Below are positions 42,041 to 55,066 of a DNA stretch of 64,000 nucleotides, in pieces. Numbering within the stretch: the stretch's first letter is position 1; every line of letters begins with the position of its first letter. The stretch covers positions 144,362 through 208,361 of the forward strand of contig MNCI01033412.1 in NCBI GenBank assembly GCA_015680685.1. The letters run 5' to 3'. The DNA is from Gnetum montanum. Lineage: Eukaryota > Streptophyta > Gnetopsida > Gnetales > Gnetaceae. A model generated the notes under the pieces. It searched no databases, was not told where the DNA came from, and worked only from the letters and a program-made list of their open reading frames with translations. Made by a program: the position numbers and the translations under genes.

Positions 42041-43385
42041 CCCCATGATTGAGTTGAATGGAGGAGATTCAAAATATTAAGCATGGTTGTCCATCCAATG
42101 AGGCATTTGTTGTATTATCTGGCTTATGCTCGTGGAAAGGTTTGACTTGTTGTATGTTGACTAGCTATTTTTTGTTTGGGCTCTTCGGTTTGTAGATCAT
42201 CATGGCCCCAGAAGAAAAAGTTTCATAAATTATATAAGGTCCTTCCCACAATGTTTAGAATTTAGTTTATTGGGATACATGTGTGGTATTCTAATAGAGA
42301 ACCTTGTTTCCTGGTTGAAATGTGACTTTCTTGATTTTAAAGTCATGGTGTTTTTTGTTGAATGCCTTGTGCAATTTATTAGATGACAAGGCCACCAATA
42401 GATTTTCGTCTGGTAAGTTGAGAGTCATTAATCTTTCTTTTTGCACTAGACTTAAGTCAAGGTTAAGGTCACAGGCTATTAAAAGTATATGGAGCTTGGA
42501 TTGAATAGGAAGTGTTGGTAATTTTTTGTACACCAGCTCATAAGGAGAGTATCCTATAGGAAGTTTCCATGTTGAGCGGTAGGCCCAGAGAGCATTATTG
42601 AGTTTTGTGCTCCAATCTTTCCTATATTTGTTGATAGTTCTTGTTGGAATTTTTGTGATTTCCCTATTGGTAACCTCAGCTTGACCATTGGCTTGGGGGT
42701 GGTAGGGTGTTGTGAGTTTATATTCAACCCCCAAGAATTGCATGAGCTTCCGAAAAGTAGTGCCTATAAAGTGAGTTCCATTATTAAAAATTAATGCATG
42801 TGATACACCAAACCTGATCACAACATTTTATTGTACAAAACAAGTAGCAATAGAAGATGTACAGCTGGTGAAGGTTGTTTCTTTTGCCCAAAATATATAA
42901 TAGTCAACAATGACTATGATGTACACCTTTCCATTTGACATGGATGTGATGGGACCCATGAAATTAATGCCCTAGATGTCAAAGGATACCAATGGTTAAA
43001 TCCATTATGGTCCCTTCATTTGAGCAGTCATTCCACCATCTTATTGGCATCATTCACAAGAGTGAACATATTGGTGAGCATCCTTGAATATTTTTGGCCA
43101 ATAGTACCTTGCCATCAGGAGTTTAATGGTCATGCATCTCCCAGCACAGTCACCTACATAAGGATCCTCATGAGCATCTTGGAGAACATGTAGTTGATCA
43201 GCATCAAGGACACACCACAAAATCAGGCCATCGATGCACACCTTGGAGAGGTTTCCATTAATCTCCATGAAGTGTTTCACCTGGTGAAGAAATTGTTATT
43301 TCTTCCAGTGGTCCAACCCTTGTGGCATCTCCTAAGTGAGAAGATAGGTGAGAATGACATCATACCATTGGGGCTCATTGGGTAA
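42040..43385 (-). pseudogene. Integrase of element 3, decayed
   Basis: The zinc-binding part at 43280-43050 has HVLQDAHEDPYVGDCAGRC, YYWPKIFKDAHQYVHSCE. The longest open core stretch (42821-42291) has LIFNNGTHFIGTTFRKLM with the second catalytic Asp changed to Asn, and NGQAEVTNREITK with the catalytic Glu kept, then WAYRSTWKLPIGYSPYEL and KLPTLPI. Element 3 is the only copy keeping that Glu. C-terminal region to about 42040. Stops interrupt the region between zinc-binding part and core. Confidence 0.88.
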
Positions 43386-43479
43386 TTGTTCAGTTATAGT
43401 CCCAACGAATAGGAATTCATCAAGAAACATATTAGATAGTGGGTTCTCCTTCTCTTTGTTGTCCCATCATAATTAAGAT

Positions 43480-43900
43480 AAGTGGTCAGCAACCACATTC
43501 TTAGTATCCTTTCAATCTACTATCATAAGATCAAATTTTTGCAAGATCACTAGCCACCGTATGACATGGGGGCTCACCATTGGCTTGTTCATCAGGAAGT
43601 GGATGGCATTATGGTTTGTGTGCATAAACACCTTGTATCCAAGTACATAATGCCTAAAATTTTCTAGAGTAAACACCATTGCCATCAATTCTTTTTTTCC
43701 TTTTTTTGTCATGGTGTAGTTTAGTTGTGCACCCACAATGCTTTGGCTAGCATAGTGAATGTAGTATGGATGTTTCTTGTCATCCATTTGCATAAGAATA
43801 GCTCCTAGGACATAATTTGATGCATCCATCATGACATGAAATGGTCTAGACCAGTTAGGTTCTTGTAGAATTGTAGTTTCCACAAGTTTCTCTTTTAGCT
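43480..43900 (-). pseudogene. RNase H of element 3, mostly open
   Basis: A 123-codon open stretch (43883-43512) reads WSRPFHVMMDASNYVLGAIL, YASQSIVGAQLNYTMTKKGKK, KVFMHTNHNAIHFLMNKPMV. The first Asp (DAS) is present; the TEKEL-type glutamate block appears as a run of Lys from an A-rich change. Follows RT and precedes integrase. Confidence 0.87.
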
Positions 43901-44770
43901 ATTGGAATGCCTTTTCACATTTTGTGGTCTAGAAAAATGGAACATCTTTCTTTGTCAACTTCATCAATGGTTTTGCAATCTTAGAGAAATTTTCTATGAA
44001 TTGCTAGTAGTAGCCAGTATGTCCAAGGAATGACCAAACATCTTTAACAGTCTCTAGTTCACGGGTTAGTCCTTGGATGAACCTTATTTTCTTAGGGTCT
44101 ACTTGAACTCCTACTTATGATATCCTATGCCCCAATACGATGCCTTCCTATACCATCAAATTACTCTTTACCAATTGAGCTACAGATTTGCTTCAACACA
44201 TCTTTTTAGCACTTTCTCAAGGTGGTTAAGGGCTTAATCAAATGTAGCTCCATAGGTGGAGAAGTCATCCATGAAGACTTCCACACCACTACTGATTTGC
44301 TATTGAAAAATGCTTAGAACCAGGTGTTGGAATGTAGCAGAGGCATTGCATAAATCAAAAGTTATTTTGCAATATGTAAAATTCCCCCATGGACTTATGA
44401 ATGTTGTCTTGGCCTAGTCCTATTGTGCGATTTGGATTTGATTTTAGCTGCTATAACCATATAGAAAACTATAGTAGCAATGCCTAGATGTTTTGTCTAA
44501 CACCTAATCAACGAATGGTAGTGGGAAATGGTCCTTGAAGGTTTCCATATTTAGTAGTCAAAAATTGATGCAAACTCACCACTTGACACCTTTTTTAGCA
44601 CAATCATGAGTGGACTAACCCACTCATTATTTGTAATGGGATAAATGAACCTCATCTTGAGGAATTTTTCAATTTCTTCCTTGATGATTTACTTCAATTT
44701 TGGGTTTAATTGCCTCTATGGCTATGTCTTGGGCTTTATGGTCAAATTAGTGTAGATGCAATGTTGGTAT
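43900..44770 (-). pseudogene. Reverse transcriptase of element 3, decayed
   Basis: Readable blocks: YYSFLYGYSS, where the catalytic Asp of FLDAYSG is Tyr, SPWGNFTYCKITF, CNASATFQ, and VFMDDFSTYGATF with the DD pair near 44270-44255. Numerous stops at former Gln and Trp codons. Order and motifs agree with elements 1 and 2. Confidence 0.85.
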
Positions 44771-45179
44771 ATCCTAGGATTAATCCCTATGAGTTTTGAA
44801 TATGACCAAGCAAAGGCTACTGACCATTTTTAACCACTTTTAATAACATATTTTTATATTCTGGCGCAAGGTTGGCATTGATTATGACAGGCTTTTCATT
44901 TTTTAAGAAAACATATTTCATGTTGGCCAATAGAGTTTTTAATTCAAGGGGCTCTTACTTGAAATTTTCAAGAATTCCCAACTCTTCTTAATAGGTATCA
45001 TCATTTGCATCATCAGAGAGTTTGTGATGAACTTGCTCTAGCTCATCCATGCCTGCAACATATGCACATGTGAGGCTTTCAATTGGTTCCATGCAAAGTG
45101 TGTTGCTCTCAAAATTAGTGGTTAGCCACTAGGTGCCCTTTTGTTTTGTGGCTACTACATACAGAAACATTTGAATTTC

Positions 45180-45740
45180 TACTTTTGGTACACACTTCTT
45201 ACATGCAGAGATGGAGGCTTATTTTACTAACTAAAGTTTCTACACACAATTACACCCTGTATTGCTGTACACAATGCATGGAACTTTCTTCTTCTCATTC
45301 TTTTTGAATGGATTTTCTTTAGATATTTCTAGGGAAATATCTCTGATGCCCATTTTTGCATTAATGGTGCTTAGCCATGCCCTTTCCGTGATGATTGGGA
45401 AATCTCCTTTGTAGTTCTCCACCTTGATCACTAGAAAATTAGTAGGATAAGATCACCCACAAATAGTGGTTACAATGTGTTTTACTAGTCCCAATGGAAC
45501 AGTGATGGATTGGTCTACCAATTCTAATATGATATTGCTCTTCTTGAGAGGAGGTAGGTTCCATGTAGTATACATCTCATGAGTGATTAGGTTGACATTA
45601 GAATCAGAATTAAGAAGATCCTTACATAGTTTTTTCTTAGCAATCTGCAAATAAATCAGAGGACTTCTAGGATCAGCTAATTTCTTGGGAAGATTGCTAG
45701 CTTGAATCCAATCAAGTACTGCTTGAGTAAGCATCACAGT
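45180..45740 (-). pseudogene. Aspartic protease of element 3, decayed
   Basis: Open stretches at 45737-45453 and 45431-45240 read NLPKKLADPRSPLIYLQ, DLLNSDSNVNLITHEMYTTW (active site DSG changed to NSD), NLPPLKKSNIILELVDQS, then VIKVENYKGDFPII and AWLSTINAKMGIRDISLEIS. Together they cover the protease fold and the start of the linker to RT. Confidence 0.85.
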
Positions 45741-45829
45741 ATAGATCCTAGGTGATGTTTGATTTGAGGGGGAGTCAAAGAAATTTGATACAAAGAAAGA
45801 TACAGGAACAAGGTTGTCAACTGCAGGTG

Positions 45830-48263
45830 TAGGTGAGGGCTTAGGTGGACTACGAGGTCAGAAGAAAGGTCTTTTCTTTAATCAAGTTTCCAAACCAATC
45901 GGTTGATGAACTAGTTGTAGGTTAACAACCCTAGTAGCATTGTGTTGTTATGGTTGAGATGGTAGTTCACTTTGCATAGGTGGAGCAAGTGGTAGCTATG
46001 CTAAGGATGGAGGAAGATGTGTAAGAACAAGAGGAGGATAAGGGTAAAAAGTGGTATCTTTTCTTGCATGTGAAGTACAAGTTTGGTATTTACCAAGAGG
46101 GTAGCAGTGAGGTTGAAAAGTAGAAATGTGACTAGAAGAGTCACATGAAGATAAGGGTTGTTGAATGTAATACCCATATGGATCAGGTTATCTGTAAGAA
46201 TATTTTTGCCTTGGTGGTGCTAATGTCCATGACTATGGATGCTGCCACTATTGATACTACTCATATGATTGTAGTGGAGTTCCACTTGGATAATACTATT
46301 GTTTCTAGTAGAACTACTTAGAATTGCCTTGAGGATAAGGTAATCTTCTAGTTGTTTTCCCTTATGCTAGTTGTGGATTCAAAGCATACACCCTAAACTC
46401 CTGTAGATGTGATACTATGGGGCAACATCCCTTAGGTTGTTCATACTAGTAGATGTCACATCCACCATCATCATCTGATTCACTTCCTACAACTTCTTCT
46501 ATTGTAATAATCTTACCTTTACCTCTTTGAATGGCACATTCAACTTCCTTACGCCTCATGTGCTCATGATCACCACCTTGTTCTTTGGACTCTGTAGCAA
46601 TTTTTAGGATAGCTTAAAATCTACTATCCATGGAGTCCCATAACCGATCAACGTTGGACGTAATTTCATATTAAAATTTTTGGAGTGGCAACATTTTCCT
46701 ATTCACCACATCATCAAGTAATAATTCTTCCTCATTGTCATAGAATCAAACCTCCCTCTTACAAATGGAAGGATCATGATTGTACTCTTCTGCACTTTCT
46801 CTTTTTCTTAATTCACCTTCCTCTTTTGCTACTTGCTCAATCAATCTTTGAATTTGATGAGTACTTAACTCTGTCAATCATCCTTGGGCATAAACTCCAA
46901 GGGTTCTTCTTATTTTAGATCAAAGCATGTCTACATTGTGGTAAAGTTGATCCAGTTGAGAATAACCATGGCCAGGACATTTGTGCATTAAGCAATAGTA
47001 TTGGCCAATGGAAGCATCCAAGAGTTCATGTGTTCCTTGTTTCCATTCTTGGATCTACCTTCTTAGGTTGTACACTTTAGAGTATGTTTAATATTTGTCA
47101 TTGAACAATTCAAGCATGGTATCCATCATCTCATAGATTGTAGTTCTAAGGACCGGTACCAGTTCCCTACTTCTTTAATGAGTGTCCTTGGAAACAACTT
47201 AAGATATTGCCACTCTTTTCTATATTTTGCAAGGCACATGCATCTTGAAAAGCTTGGAGATGATTCTATGGATCTGAGTTATATCCCCCTTCAAACCAAG
47301 GGATATTGTTGATGTTTAACCTTTTGATTCAGCTACCCTTTACATGCCTTGTTGGAATTTGTACTGCCTCTACAATATTGAGCATACTTTGGGTAGAAAT
47401 AAAAGGCTCATCAAGGCCATGATTTTTGTGCCTACGATGCCCTCTACTATCCCTTCGTTCATGGCGATGGGCCTCTCTTGAATGCTTGCACCCTTGGTCT
47501 TGCCTTGCTCGATGGTCCCTTCAATCATTTCGGTCTTGTAAGTCACCTTCATCACAATCATGTCCCCTGTGGTTGCAATCAAAGCTAAAATAAGAAGATG
47601 ATGATGATGAAGATGAAGAGGAAGAAGGACTAGAATCATCATGGTTCCTACTACCCCCTCTTCAGCAATTGCAACCATGATCACGATCTTGTTTCTTGTC
47701 CGCATCCTTGCCTTAACTTACCGCTTTGGATCCTTCTTTGTCATTGGATCCATTCTTGTCAAAACTAGGATTGTGAATTGTGGACTATAGGTTCTGGTTA
47801 TGACCTCCTTCATTGAAGTCAAAAATAGGAATTTCACTAAATGGAAAACCCCCAAAGAAGGGTTCACCACCATCTTTTTGGTATAGCAGGAATGGGAAAT
47901 CGTTAAATCCTTTTCCCTTTGCAAATTCATGACACTATTCTAACTGGTGATCTTGAGACATTGTGCATTAGTGGAATGATAATCCTATGCTTTAGTATCT
48001 TGCATAACATACTTAGCATGAATTTTCTGGAGACCTAGACGAATAAGCATTTGTTGAAGCATTATAGGAACAGATCAATCTAGCTACAACAAAATGTTGC
48101 CCTCCATGTCACATCATCGTAGGTGTTCATCCTGGTGTAGGATGAAGGTGAAATTGGGTACATACTCATTAGGATGAGAATATACCACTCTATATTATTA
48201 AGAAATTGGTTGATGTACTCCGTCAGACTTGGGCAGAGAATCACGCTTGTGAGAAAAAGACAT
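45830..48263 (-). pseudogene. Gag of element 3, decayed
   Basis: Start at ATG 48263 (sense MSFSHKRD), supported by the matching start of element 1. The N-terminal block reads VPNFTFILHQDEH. A Ser-rich stretch lies near 47580-47640. Capsid-domain remnants follow through about 46700. A degenerate Cys/His cluster lies near 46400-46440 and a Q/P-rich end near 46000. Heavily interrupted. Confidence 0.82.
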
Positions 48264-48392
48264 CTCATGTTAAAAAATAAAAAACAGACTGTGCTTGTTG
48301 AAATTGTTGTAGTAATCTTTGAAGTAAGATATGTTTCAACAATTTGAATAATTTTTCACTAGTCCTAGATAGCACACATAACAACTAAAAGG

Positions 48393-48410
48393 TCCTTAAT
48401 AATGGCACCA
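48393..48410 (-). other. Primer binding site, tRNA-Asp type (element 3)
   Basis: Plus strand TCCTTAATAATGGCACCA, the decayed counterpart of element 1's site, one base from the LTR at 48412. Extra mismatches to tRNA-Asp are again transitions. Confidence 0.8.
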
Positions 48411-48411
48411 A

Positions 48412-49251
48412 TGATAAGTGGTGAGGTATCCCTACACCCAACCATACGAATCATAAGCATTCACACATGTTCTAGTCAAATTCTACAAACATTAAGTTTT
48501 TAAGTACACTAGTTCTAAGATGTAAAATCTAATTGGAATGATCATTGTCCTCTCAATTCCACTTGTGAGGCACAAGTTTATGGTTAAGTGCAACTAAGGT
48601 ATATGATTTTTATCATTTTGTGTTTTATAATTTTAATCTCCTAGAACAAGAATGAAAGGTAGACGATTTAATATCTAATTAATCTACTACCTAGCTAGCC
48701 TAACATAAGTACCCATTCCCACTCTCCTGAACGCATGTAGCATTGTTGGCTTACCAAATGTTAAGTGTTTATGGGTTACCAAGTGCTACACATATGCTTG
48801 AAGTGGTCATGATTGTGTTCATTAATAACTAGAAATTAATTGCTTAACAAAAAGGCGTTAAGGTAAAGTGCATGAATAATAAATGCATTAAAGGAAACAT
48901 GAATCTATTCTTAGTGCTACAAGGATTATCAAAAGGGCTCATCTTTATTCCTATCACACTGCTATGCTTAGGTACATCGATGCCTGAATAAAGGTCTGTA
49001 AATGCTCAAACTACTGCTATGAGCACTTAGACAATATTCTAAATTTGGAGAAAACAAACTGCAAGAGCTTCGCTATCTATGACAGAAACTATATGAAAAT
49101 CATGAGCCTAAGTGCTATATTTTTAGGCTAGAACATACCTCATGATATAAGATATTCGACATTGCAACTTGGGCTCTGACATCGGGTATTCGATATCGAG
49201 GATTTGATATTGGATACCCGATGTCAAAGCTAGTCAAAACATGATTCATCA
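48412..49251 (-). repeat. 5' LTR of element 3 (840 bp)
   Basis: Ends TGATAAGTGG and ATGATTCATCA. Aligns with 39299-40150. U3 has the same GATATC-type array (about 49140-49235). Confidence 0.94.
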
Positions 49252-49256
49252 CTTAC
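49252..49256. repeat. Right target-site duplication of element 3 (CTTAC)
   Basis: Matches 39294-39298 exactly. Confidence 0.9.
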
Positions 49257-49790
49257 CATTATAGACAAGAAATTTTTATTGTAATGGAAATGGAAGAAAT
49301 TTTAAAAAAAATATAAACCTTAAGAGAATCAAATCTTAAGGTTAGGCATAACAAAAAATTCTAAATGTAAATGAAAGTTTTGATAGACATCCGTAATCAT
49401 GTTTAAGTGAAAATTTAAAAATATGGATAACAATTAGGGGAAAGGAAAATCCATGAAGAAAGATTAGTTGATCCTCATGAGATGATAGTTTATGGTCAAT
49501 GGCAGGACTAGCGCATTGTAAATTGTTTATTTTCTTTGTATTGCATAATATTTAAATTTTCCAAGATTTCTCTTGAGTTATGATGTAACATTGTAATGTA
49601 TTTGGTGAGATGTTGAATCAATGGAAGGCTAGCGGATGCTACCGCACCAACAAATTGGTTGTTTTTTCTATGTTATCTATTTAATGCGATGGTAAGTGCA
49701 TGAATGCATGATAATAAATGGAGCTACATTTCTAAGATTTTATTAACATTCAATGTAAGATGTATTTAATGCAATATTAAAATAAGAGAC
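49257..49790 (+). repeat. Dispersed repeat, copy B, right part
   Basis: Continues the alignment to copy A from about 29645 to 30480 (AATCTTAAGGTTAGGCATAA; GATGTATTTAATGC near the end). It has only one unit of the 63-bp segment that is tandemly repeated in copy A. Confidence 0.72.
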
Positions 49791-51034
49791 ATTTGTCTAA
49801 GATGTCTTACACATGGGTATAGAAAGCTAGGAATAGTCCTAGGCAACAAAGCAATGATGGGGTTTAAACTAAGGGATTTTGAGATTTCATTTAAATTAAT
49901 AATAAAAAACTAGAAATAATTACAACTTTATTTTAAGAATGGAAATTGACATTAAAATGATGGCATTGTAAATCGAATATGCAAAAAGGTAAACACAAGA
50001 GATACAAAGAGGAGATAAAATTTAGTAAAATTGGTTATATTTAGAAAAAATTTTAAAATAATGTTTTTATTAAAACAAAATTGGAAATGGGAAAATGGGG
50101 AATGATGTGAAAAAAAAAAAGGGAAATAACACACACAATCTAAAGAAAATTGTGAACTTGAAGTTAGCTTAAGATTGAGCTTTTGATCTTCTTTTCCAAG
50201 AGTACAGCTTGTTGCAGTTTACCAGCCTAAACATTTAAGAGACAAACCTCCTTTAGAAAATCTTTGCATTGGGTCATTTTCTTTTCCTTTTGAAACTTAG
50301 TGTAAATTACTCTATTCAAATATAATTCTACATTGAGTTCTTCCTCATCTAGCTAGAATGATTTGAATAGCTCCAGGATAGAAGGGGAAGAAGTCGAAAT
50401 AGAAAGAGGTATAAAATTAGGTTTTAGATAAAGGGGCACCAACTCTAGTTTTTTTGAAAAGGGCTATGCAGTTGTCCACCACTTACATTGATATCTACTA
50501 AACCCAAGTTTAGGGATGATTAGAGATTGTAAACCAAAAATGTTTCCTCTTCCTTCCACTTTGGAGACTCCTTCTTGAAAATTCCTTCTTGTTGCTTTTC
50601 AATTATTTGTGCTTTCTACCTCTTTGGGTTAGGCTCCTCTATACTATTGGTGTTCCAAGCTCTTTTGGAGCCCTCCATCTCCTATGCCCTTCCTGCATTC
50701 GATCTTTTATGGTTTATCTTCCCTGGAGGCAAGGCAGCCCAAGAACAGGCACATGCAACTACATAAGTAGTAAGGGAGGCTACAACAAGAACAACAATAT
50801 GAGAAAGAGCATGATTTAGAACTAGAGTTCACGTGGGATTGGATTTGGATTCAGCCATTGATTTTGCATCCAATTGCTATAATGCATACTTGGTCAAGAC
50901 TCTAGAGTAAGGTGGGTGACTAGCAGGAGTAGCAGAAAAAGAAAAAGTCACAAGAGAAATAGGAGCATCTAGAGAAGACCTACCCAAAGAGGTAGAAAGT
51001 ATGAATAGTTGAAAAGTTACAAGAAGGAAGTCTC
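49791..51034. other. Unassigned DNA left of element 4
   Basis: AT-rich, no domain found. Small frames (for example 50575-50766 plus) show no similarity I recognise. The boundary with element 4 is placed where RT homology starts. Confidence 0.5.
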
Positions 51035-51480
51035 AAGAAGGAATACTTCTACAACATTCTAATGCTTGATCTTGAGAATTTTTCAACAACAAATTGGTTG
51101 TAGGGTGGAAGTCTTCGTGGATAACTTCTCCATCTATGGCACCACATTTGAGCAAGCCTTGGATTGCCTTGAGTAGGTGCTTAAAAGGTGTGTGAAGAAA
51201 AACCTTCAACTTAATTGGTAGAAGAGCCAATTGATGGTTGAAGATGACATTGTACTAGGATAGAGGAATTTCTCAAGCAGGGATTGAGGTGGACCCTAAA
51301 AAGATAAGGGTCATCCAAGGAATAACTAGCAAATTGGAAATCATTAAAGATGTCTACTCATTTCTTGGATACATTAGCTAATAAATAATTTCTCTAAGAT
51401 TGCAAAACTATTGGTTGAGTTGACAAAGAAAGATGCTTCATTCATCTAGACCAAGGAAAGTGAAAGTACATTCTAGAGCT
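51035..51480 (+). pseudogene. Reverse transcriptase of element 4, C-terminal part only
   Basis: Reads VEVFVDNFSIYGTTFEQALD, where the second Asp of the catalytic pair is Asn, then RCVKKNLQLNW, NNFSKIAKLLVELTKKDASF. The first half of RT is missing at the element's left break. Confidence 0.8.
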
Positions 51481-51900
51481 TCAAGTAGAAGCTTGTAGAG
51501 ACTTTGATTCTATGATCACTTGACTGGTCTAAACCATCTCATATAATGATAGATGCATCAAATTATGCCTTAGGAGTCATGCTTACCCAATTGGACAACA
51601 AGAAATGTCCATATTACATACACTGCATAAGTTAAAGCATTGTGTGTGTGCAAGTGAATTACACCACAATGGAGAAAGAACTAATGATGGTGGTGTATGC
51701 TCTAGAGAAGTTTAGGTACTATCTGCTTCGATACAAAGTGTTTATGCACACTAATCATAGTGCCATTTGCTTCCTCATGAATAAGCCAATGATGAATCCC
51801 CATATCATACAGTGGTTGGTGATTTTGCAGGACTTCAACCTCACAATGATAGATCAAAAGAGGATTGAGAATGTGGTCACTAATCACTTGTCTCAATTAG
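51480..51900 (+). pseudogene. RNase H of element 4, partly open
   Basis: MIDASNYALGVML-type start near 51546, then VNYTTMEKELMMVVYALEKF, KVFMHTNHSAICFLMNKPMM and ENVVTNHLSQLECDN. The catalytic DAS and EKEL blocks are present. The open frame continues without a stop through the linker to integrase (to 52073). Confidence 0.85.
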
Positions 51901-53345
51901 AATGCGATAATAAAGAGAAGGAGAGTCCACTCTCTGACCGATTTCCTGATGAACTCCTTTTTATAGGTGTAATAAATGAACAAATGCCCATAGAACCAAA
52001 ATGGTATGATGACATCCTCACTTATCTTCTCACTCGAAAGATGCCACAAGATTTGGATCATAGGAAGAAATAATAGCTTCTTCATCAAGCCAATCATTTC
52101 ATGAAAATCAACAAATATCCTTACAGGGTATGCACCGATGGCCTAGTTCGTTGGTGTGTCCCTGATGCTAATCAACTGCATGTCCTCCAGAATGCTCATG
52201 AGGGTCCTTGTCGGTGCCACCATGTTGGGAGATGCATGACCATTAAGATCCTAATGGTAGGGTATTATTGGCCAACCATCTTCAAGGATACCCATCAATT
52301 TGTCTGATCTTATGAACATTGTCAACGAGATGGTGGGATGATTTCTTGAATGGAGGGACCTCAACTATGGATTCAACCATTGGAATTCTTCAACATATAG
52401 GGCATCGAATTCATGGGTTCCATCATGCCCATGTCAAATGGAAAGGCATACATCATCATTGCCATTGATTACTACACAAAATGGGCATAAGCAACAACTG
52501 TCATTGATTGTACATCATCTACTACTATGCAGTCTATACAACAAAATGTTGTAAATAGGTTTGGGATGCCATGTGCTTTGATTTCTAATAATGAAACCCA
52601 TTTTATTGGTACTACCTTTCCAAAGCTTATGCAACACTTGGGGGTTGAACATAAACTAACAACACCCTACCATCCCCAAGCCAATGGTCAAGCATAAGTT
52701 ACTAATAGGGAGATCACAAAGATCTTGATGAGAACTATTAGCAAATATAGGAGAGAATGCAACACAAAAGTAAATGATGCCCTCTAGGCATACTGCTTAA
52801 CATGAAAACTTCCAATGAGCTACTCTCCCTATGAGTTGGTGTACAAAAAATTACCAACTCTACCTATCCAATTCAAATTTCATACACTTTCAACAGCTTG
52901 CAACTTAGACCTTGATCTTATCCTAGCACAAAAAGAAAGATTAATCAATCTGAATGTGTTAGATGAAAATCCATTGGTAGCATTATCATTGAATGAAGTG
53001 CACAAGGCATTCAACAAAAAGTGCCATGACCTTAGAATATGAAAAGTGAAATTTCAACCTGAAGACAAGATCCTCGATTGGAATCCCATACATGTACCTC
53101 AAAAGACAAAGTTTCAAATGTTGTGGGAGGGGCCTTATATTATCTATGAAATTTTTTCTTCTAGGGCCATGTTAATTTACAAATTTGAGAGCTTGAACAA
53201 AAAGTAGATAGTCAACATGCAATAAGTAAAACCTTTCCATAAAACTAAGCAAGCTAGTGCAACAAATGCCTCAATCGATGGACAATCATGCTCAACGTTT
53301 TAGATCTCCTTCTTACAACTTAGTCAAGGAGAAGATGGCCATCCA
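51900..53345 (+). pseudogene. Integrase of element 4, decayed
   Basis: Zinc-binding part 52101-52307 (HVLQNAHEGPCRCHHVGRC, YYWPTIFKDTHQFV). Core: GIEFMGSIMPMSNGKAYII with Asp changed to Glu at the first site, LISNNETHFIGTTF with Asn at the second, and NGQA followed by a stop where the catalytic Glu belongs. C-terminal stretch 52815-53042 (SYSPYELVYKKLPTLPIQ, NEVHKAFNKKCHDLRI) and FLQLSQGEDGHPC at the end. Confidence 0.87.
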
Positions 53346-54870
53346 TGTTAATCATTATAGTGGCTCCTCAATTTTTCATCTTTTTTTTTTCACATTTTTG
53401 TTTTATACTTTCTTATTTTTACAACTTTTTGTTTTATGCCTTCTTTATCTTATATCATTTTTGTTTTACTTTATTAATTTTTTCTAAATTTTTTGTTTTA
53501 CAACATTGTTAATATGTTTTATTTTTCTTAAATATTTTATAATTTCTTATATATTTTCCCCTTATTTTGATGTAAATTTTCCCTAATTTTTAATAAACTT
53601 GCTTTATTGCCAATAGGTCACAATGATGCTATAGCTAGTTACTAATGGTGGTTTGTACCTAATGTTTTTATTGTTAATGTCTAGTTTCTATTTTTGAATT
53701 TGGATGACTAATAACTAAGATAAAGTTTCCTTTTCATGGAATAAGTAATGTGTCCATGTCATCCACCCATTCATAAACTCTATGGTTTTCCTTATTTTGG
53801 AAACATGAGATCCCTTTTCATTAATAAAACCTTAACGAACTTGTAACCTTGGTAGTTTCTAGACTTGGAAAGGATTCAAATGTTTTAAAAGGGTGTGACT
53901 TCAAGGGTGTTTAAAGCTCTTTGTACCTTCTTCCATCTTGAGTGCAAGTGTGCTTTTCATGGATTTCTTACCGTTCTATGTCAACCAAATATAGGAAGTT
54001 GAATAAATCTTTGCATGGTGTGGTTCCCATCAAAAAAATTTAAAAAAAAAGAAACAATTATGGGAATTTAGAGCACACCCCTTAGACAAAATAAATAGGC
54101 TACAAGCATTGGTTATGGGACTAGAAAGACATGTTACTCATGCCTAAAGGTTCCCTCTAACTAAGGCCCTTTCTAACTTCCTACTTCTATTTTCTTCTCA
54201 AATAAGGAATAGTGGATGTCTATGGGAAAATTCTTCTATCTAAAGGGGGTGGATGGTCTTAGAGTGGTGATGCAAAGTCACTGAAAGTGGTTGGTTTTGG
54301 TCTAGACTCTATCAGATCATTTAATCATAAATTCTACAAGGAACTTCATGTGACTAGGACTAGGAACTTCATTCCACCTTCTCTATCATCCATCAATGCC
54401 ATAACTTACCTCACTACTGGTTGTTCATGTTTTCACCCAATGTCTTAGTTTGATGTGTTGCAATTCTTAAATAGATTCTCCAAGTTTGGTCTTTAACTTT
54501 TCGCAACCATCAATCAACTATGGGATCCATAGACTCCTTAGTTGAGGTTATGCAAGGGCAAAAAAGGGCATGTGCTGCTATGGGGAGGAGCCACTTGCAT
54601 ATCTCATGGTTTGGTTAGTTAAGCTCCTTACCTTAGACATTGCCATAATCAAATATTTTTTGCGCTCCATCATGCATCCAACTATGTGCTCCTTAAGGCA
54701 TTTTTCTTCATCAAATCTTATTCTCCAACCATTTCTCAATTTTCTGAACTACAAAACCCTATCCTAATTTTTTCATTATGTTTATGGCTTTTTAGGCTTT
54801 CAATTGATCCTCATTTCACACGAAAACTCCTTATTTTTTATTGTTTTGACAAATTCAATAGTGGTCAATA
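53346..54870 (+). other. Noncoding 3' spacer of element 4
   Basis: T-rich on the coding strand after integrase, then the shared spacer with one inverted repeat. No conserved reading frame. Ends at the internal promoter-like module. Confidence 0.75.
54011..54082 (+). repeat. Conserved spacer inverted repeat (element 4)
   Basis: Arms GCATGGTGTGGTTCCCAT and ATGGGAATTTAGAGCACACC around an A-rich centre of about 35 bases. Confidence 0.8.
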
Positions 54871-54871
54871 G

Positions 54872-54920
54872 CTACGTTAACTAGGCCCAATTGATGTAGT
54901 CCAAAAATTCTATAAATACC
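54872..54920 (+). promoter_or_regulatory. Internal U3-like promoter module with TATA box (element 4)
   Basis: GTTAACTAGGCCCAATTGAT, the counterpart of CATTAACTAGGCCTAGTTGA in the element 1 LTR U3, precedes TTCTATAAATACC (TATA at 54911-54917). It lies about 460 bp before the extra ORF, as in element 1. Confidence 0.5.
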
Positions 54921-55066
54921 ACTCAATACTTTGAAATTTTTTGTCATTTGCTTCAAAACAAGAGGGAAGATTTTGCAATTTTTTAGAGCCCAAAACCTTC
55001 TAGAGCTCATAACTTTCACACAATTTATCCAAATCACTTTGTTTTTTGATCTCATAGCTACCAGAG

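Larger units (their letters stand above)
39299..49251 (-). mobile_element. Gypsy element 3: Tat/Athila-type retrotransposon without the extra ORF
   Basis: 9953 bp on the minus strand with both LTRs complete, flanked by CTTAC, sitting inside copy B of the dispersed repeat. Sense order: 5' LTR (48412-49251), tRNA-Asp-type primer site, gag, protease, RT, RNase H, integrase, spacer with inverted repeat, short alternative tail, polypurine tract, 3' LTR (39299-40150). The LTR pair aligns end to end; most differences are C/T or G/A. All frames are broken. Like element 2 it lacks the coiled-coil ORF but keeps an acceptor-like TTGTGATTACAG at the place where that ORF starts in element 1. Confidence 0.95.
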
